A stretch of 64,000 nt of DNA from Proteromonas lacertae. Lineage: Eukaryota; Sar; Bigyra; Opalinata; Proteromonadidae. Positions 61,739-64,000 of the stretch are shown piece by piece. The translations under genes and the position numbers were made by a program. Each line of letters begins with the position of its first letter. The stretch's first letter is position 1. Below the pieces are notes generated by a model. The model saw only the letters and a list, made by a program, of their open reading frames with translations, was not told the origin of the DNA and made no database searches. Where the stretch lies: NCBI GenBank assembly GCA_002245135.1, contig NGBS01000007.1, positions 1-64,000 on the forward strand. The letters run 5' to 3'.

Positions 61739-62676
61739 ATGAATGATATTTATTCAAATAATTCACCTCAAGGGGGGATAGATCAAATAGATGTATTATT
61801 GAATGTTTCCTTATACTATAGATATCAAATCTATCTCCTGAAGCTTCTCAAAAAATAATAACACAACTTTTCTCTATAATAAACTATTGGAAAGGGGAAG
61901 CATCTAAATATCAAATTCAAGTTTCTCAAGTAGAAAACAAGCTTCAACAATGTGAAAAAGCGTGTTTATATTGGAAGTCACAGTATCAAGATGCAGAAGA
62001 TGATCTAGAAGCTGCTACAGACCAAATAAATCGCGATGAACAAATTAAAATTGATTTAATGACAAAAGTTACTTCGATTAATAATCTATATGACAACTTA
62101 AGGCAAGAAAATGTTAATATAATTCATGAAATAGAAAGATTGCGAAATAAATATGAGCCAATTATGAATAATTCCAAACAAACCTACCAAGTGGAAACAT
62201 CAACACAAACAGATTACATACCATTGAGCATATTTAAAATCACAAAATCTAATAGTTTCACTTCTAAAGTAAATGTAAATAATGAAAATGAACAATACTC
62301 GAAAATAAGAAGTCAATCATTAGATAAATTTGAAATAGAACCGCAATGTGCTAACATATTGAGGAGGATGGAGCATGAGTTAAGGCTGCTGGAGTTCAGC
62401 CATCTTTCAGACAATCAACAGAATATATACTTATTACTATCAGAAATTTTAAATAGATTACAGTTTATTAGGAATAGTGTGTATCCTGAATGGGAGATTG
62501 ATGAAGATGTATCAAGGTGTCACATATGTAATAGGGAATTTACTGTTATACATAGAAAACATCATTGTAGGCGATGTGGAGTAATAATTTGTCAAAACTG
62601 TTCAAAAACATTGCCATTTTATGAGAATAGCCGGACTTGTATATTATGCTTCTTAATACTCTCCTCGATTTTCTAA
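61739..62676 (+). CDS. Coiled-coil protein with C-terminal FYVE zinc finger
   Basis: Starts MNDIYSNNSPQGGIDQID; a 28-nt intron follows after codon 18. The middle is coiled coil (QIQVSQVENKLQQCEKAC, QDAEDDLEAATDQINRD, LRQENVNIIHEIERLRNKY). The C-terminal FYVE finger shows all signatures: WEID (WxxD), CHICNREF, the basic RKHHCRRCG loop that binds phosphatidylinositol 3-phosphate, CQNC and CILC. About 300 residues. Expected on endosomes, where coiled-coil FYVE proteins act as tethers or Rab effectors (inference from the EEA1/rabenosyn type). No partner identifiable. Intact. Confidence 0.86.
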
Positions 62677-62841
62677 AATAAGTATATATAGTATTGACTA
62701 ATTTAATCAAAGAAATATTTATATTTTTTATTTATGTATTACTAATTTATTTGGTTAAATTATTATCTATTTGCAGTAATTGGCAGAATAATATCATTAC
62801 AAGAGGAGAAAAATAACAAAACAGATTTATTAAAAATATTT

Positions 62842-62849
62842 GGCTTGAT
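62842..62849 (+). promoter_or_regulatory. GGCTTGAT element
   Basis: TTTGGCTTGATTAAC, 37 bp upstream of the start codon at 62,886. Same motif and spacing range as the others. Confidence 0.45.
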
Positions 62850-62885
62850 TAACAACAAATCTTTTTTGTTTTTCGAAAGGTTTTA

Positions 62886-64000
62886 ATGTCAAGAACAGAA
62901 GAAAGTATAATTCAAATAATATTTTAACTTATATTCAGTCAATCCAAATCTTTTTGTGCATGGGCCTGAACAAATTGAGTTAGAACATCGAAGGGGTTAT
63001 AGATATTGGATATATAAATATACAGAGTTCTTTCCAAACCAAAAACCTCTCAATGACAGATTGTCTGGCTTTCCATTTGCAGTTTTTCCAGGATTAGGTC
63101 GTCATCCTTCACAATGTCCAATTGTGTTTATATTTCAAGTATAATATTAATTCAAAGGATGTAATAAAATAATAATTTTCAAATAGAACTTCGGAACATC
63201 TTACAAAACAAATGCCTTTTTAATACCTACTCTTAATGATATGGGAATAACAGTTTATCTATATGACTTTCCATTTACAGGAGAACGTACAATAGTAGAA
63301 ATGCCTTTAACAGCCAGTCCTTTAGAGATATTTGAATCATCTTGTTCAGTGATAGGATCATCAGAATTGAATGAACGATTCATTTCTATCTTCTCAGAAC
63401 GACTATATCGTGATTTATATTATATGAGAGGTGTTGGTGCAAGATATCATGGGTATAATAACCCAAATATAGCATTTATTGGAGTTGGAACAGGAAGTAT
63501 ATTATGTGGGTATATATATATATAAGATATTATTATTCTTATTATTTAAATAGTAATGCATATACTCGATTTGGAATAGGTGATAAAATCTGTTGTATTG
63601 GTGGACATTTAGATTTATCTAAATTCGCAACATCATTTTTCGCTTCAGCTTTACCAGGATTAGGTTCAACATCTGTTGATCATGTAGATGAATGGTTAAT
63701 TAATAATCATCCATCTTGGCCTAAAGGATCATTACAAGTGGTGAAACTATGTAGAGAAATGATGGAATCTGCTTCAACTATTTGTAGAATATTTGATCCA
63801 ATGGGTAATTGTAGTTCAATATGTATTGATTTTATGTTATTTTTAATTATTTATTTATTTAGCTAAATCTATAAGAATTATTATTGGTGAGAAAGATTCA
63901 TTTTGTAATGCGGATGATGCAAAGAAATGTGTTAAAAGGTTTACAAGTGGAGATTGTTATGTAGTACCAGATTTAAATGTATAAATATTTTTTTATTTTC
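62886..64000 (+). CDS. Alpha/beta-hydrolase-like protein, partial at right edge
   Basis: Start MSRTEE at 62,886; introns of about 34, 48, 43 and 51 nt. The sequence runs INPNLFVHGPEQIELEHRRG, GFPFAVFPGLGRHPSQCPIV, GITVYLYDFPFTGERTIVEM, then an elbow-like AFIGVGTGSIL, FASALPGLGSTSVDHVDEW, and IRIIIGEKDSFCNADDAKK near the window end. The order of strand-turn-helix motifs and the late G-E-K-D-S (a usual acid site) suggest the alpha/beta-hydrolase fold. However, the elbow reads G-V-G-T-G with no Ser/Cys/Asp nucleophile, so it may be non-catalytic. I cannot name the family. At 63,981 either GTA TAA ends it or another intron begins. Confidence 0.6.

Overview
This is an AT-rich (roughly three quarters A+T), very gene-dense nuclear segment of a unicellular eukaryote. 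The evidence is mitochondrial complex I subunit NDUFV2 with a presequence, eIF2B-alpha, CDC7, casein kinase 1, a Sec7 ARF-GEF, a FYVE protein, a class C GPCR and about 70 spliceosomal introns. The introns are tiny: almost all are 25-48 nt, begin GTAT/GTAA and end TAG. TAA, TAG and TGA all act as stops. Neighbouring start codons can be as close as 23-42 bp. A stand-alone RIB7-type reductase, a double CrcB fluoride exporter, a DUF3431 protein, E2F-like sites and a metabotropic-type GPCR fit an early-branching fungus or another unikont protist, but the sequence alone does not fix the lineage.

Layout. 1-22,005: a head-to-head pair of giant receptor genes. The left one (minus strand, runs off the window) has eight complete Venus-flytrap (VFT, ANF-receptor-like) modules plus the start of a ninth. 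The right one has nine VFT modules followed by a class C seven-helix domain. 22.3-29.5 kb: DUF3431 membrane protein, eIF2B-alpha, RIB7, HGH1, a ROK-type sugar kinase and a SET/MYND protein. 29.6-37 kb: an LRR protein, a FEX fluoride exporter and a pseudokinase-LRR protein. 37-41.2 kb: two GT61/DUF563-type glycosyltransferases flanking CDC7. 41.3-46.1 kb: CK1, a NAK-family kinase, a mitochondrially targeted PRPP synthetase and LAMTOR5. 46.2-49.2 kb: a second pseudokinase-LRR protein. 49.3-51.8 kb: a GOST/GPR180-like 7TM protein. 51.9-57.7 kb: an MABP-Sec7-PH exchange factor. 57.8-64 kb: NDUFV2, a TRAIP-like E3, a RAD6-like E2, a FYVE coiled-coil protein and a partial alpha/beta-hydrolase-like gene.

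Themes. The most unusual objects are the two giant tandem-VFT receptors. Several DNA-replication or repair-associated genes lie in the window (CDC7, TRAIP, RAD6), and CDC7 and TRAIP carry near-perfect E2F-type sites next to their start codons. A short element, (A/G)GCTTGA(T/A), recurs 20-65 bp upstream of at least seven start codons and looks like a core promoter element. About fifteen single-base frame breaks, mostly one extra base, interrupt otherwise convincing genes. They cluster in the first 2.4 kb and are either residual assembly errors, decay, or (less likely) programmed +1 frameshifts. All exon joins below were read by eye from reading frame, GT/AG borders and family resemblance; no alignment was run.
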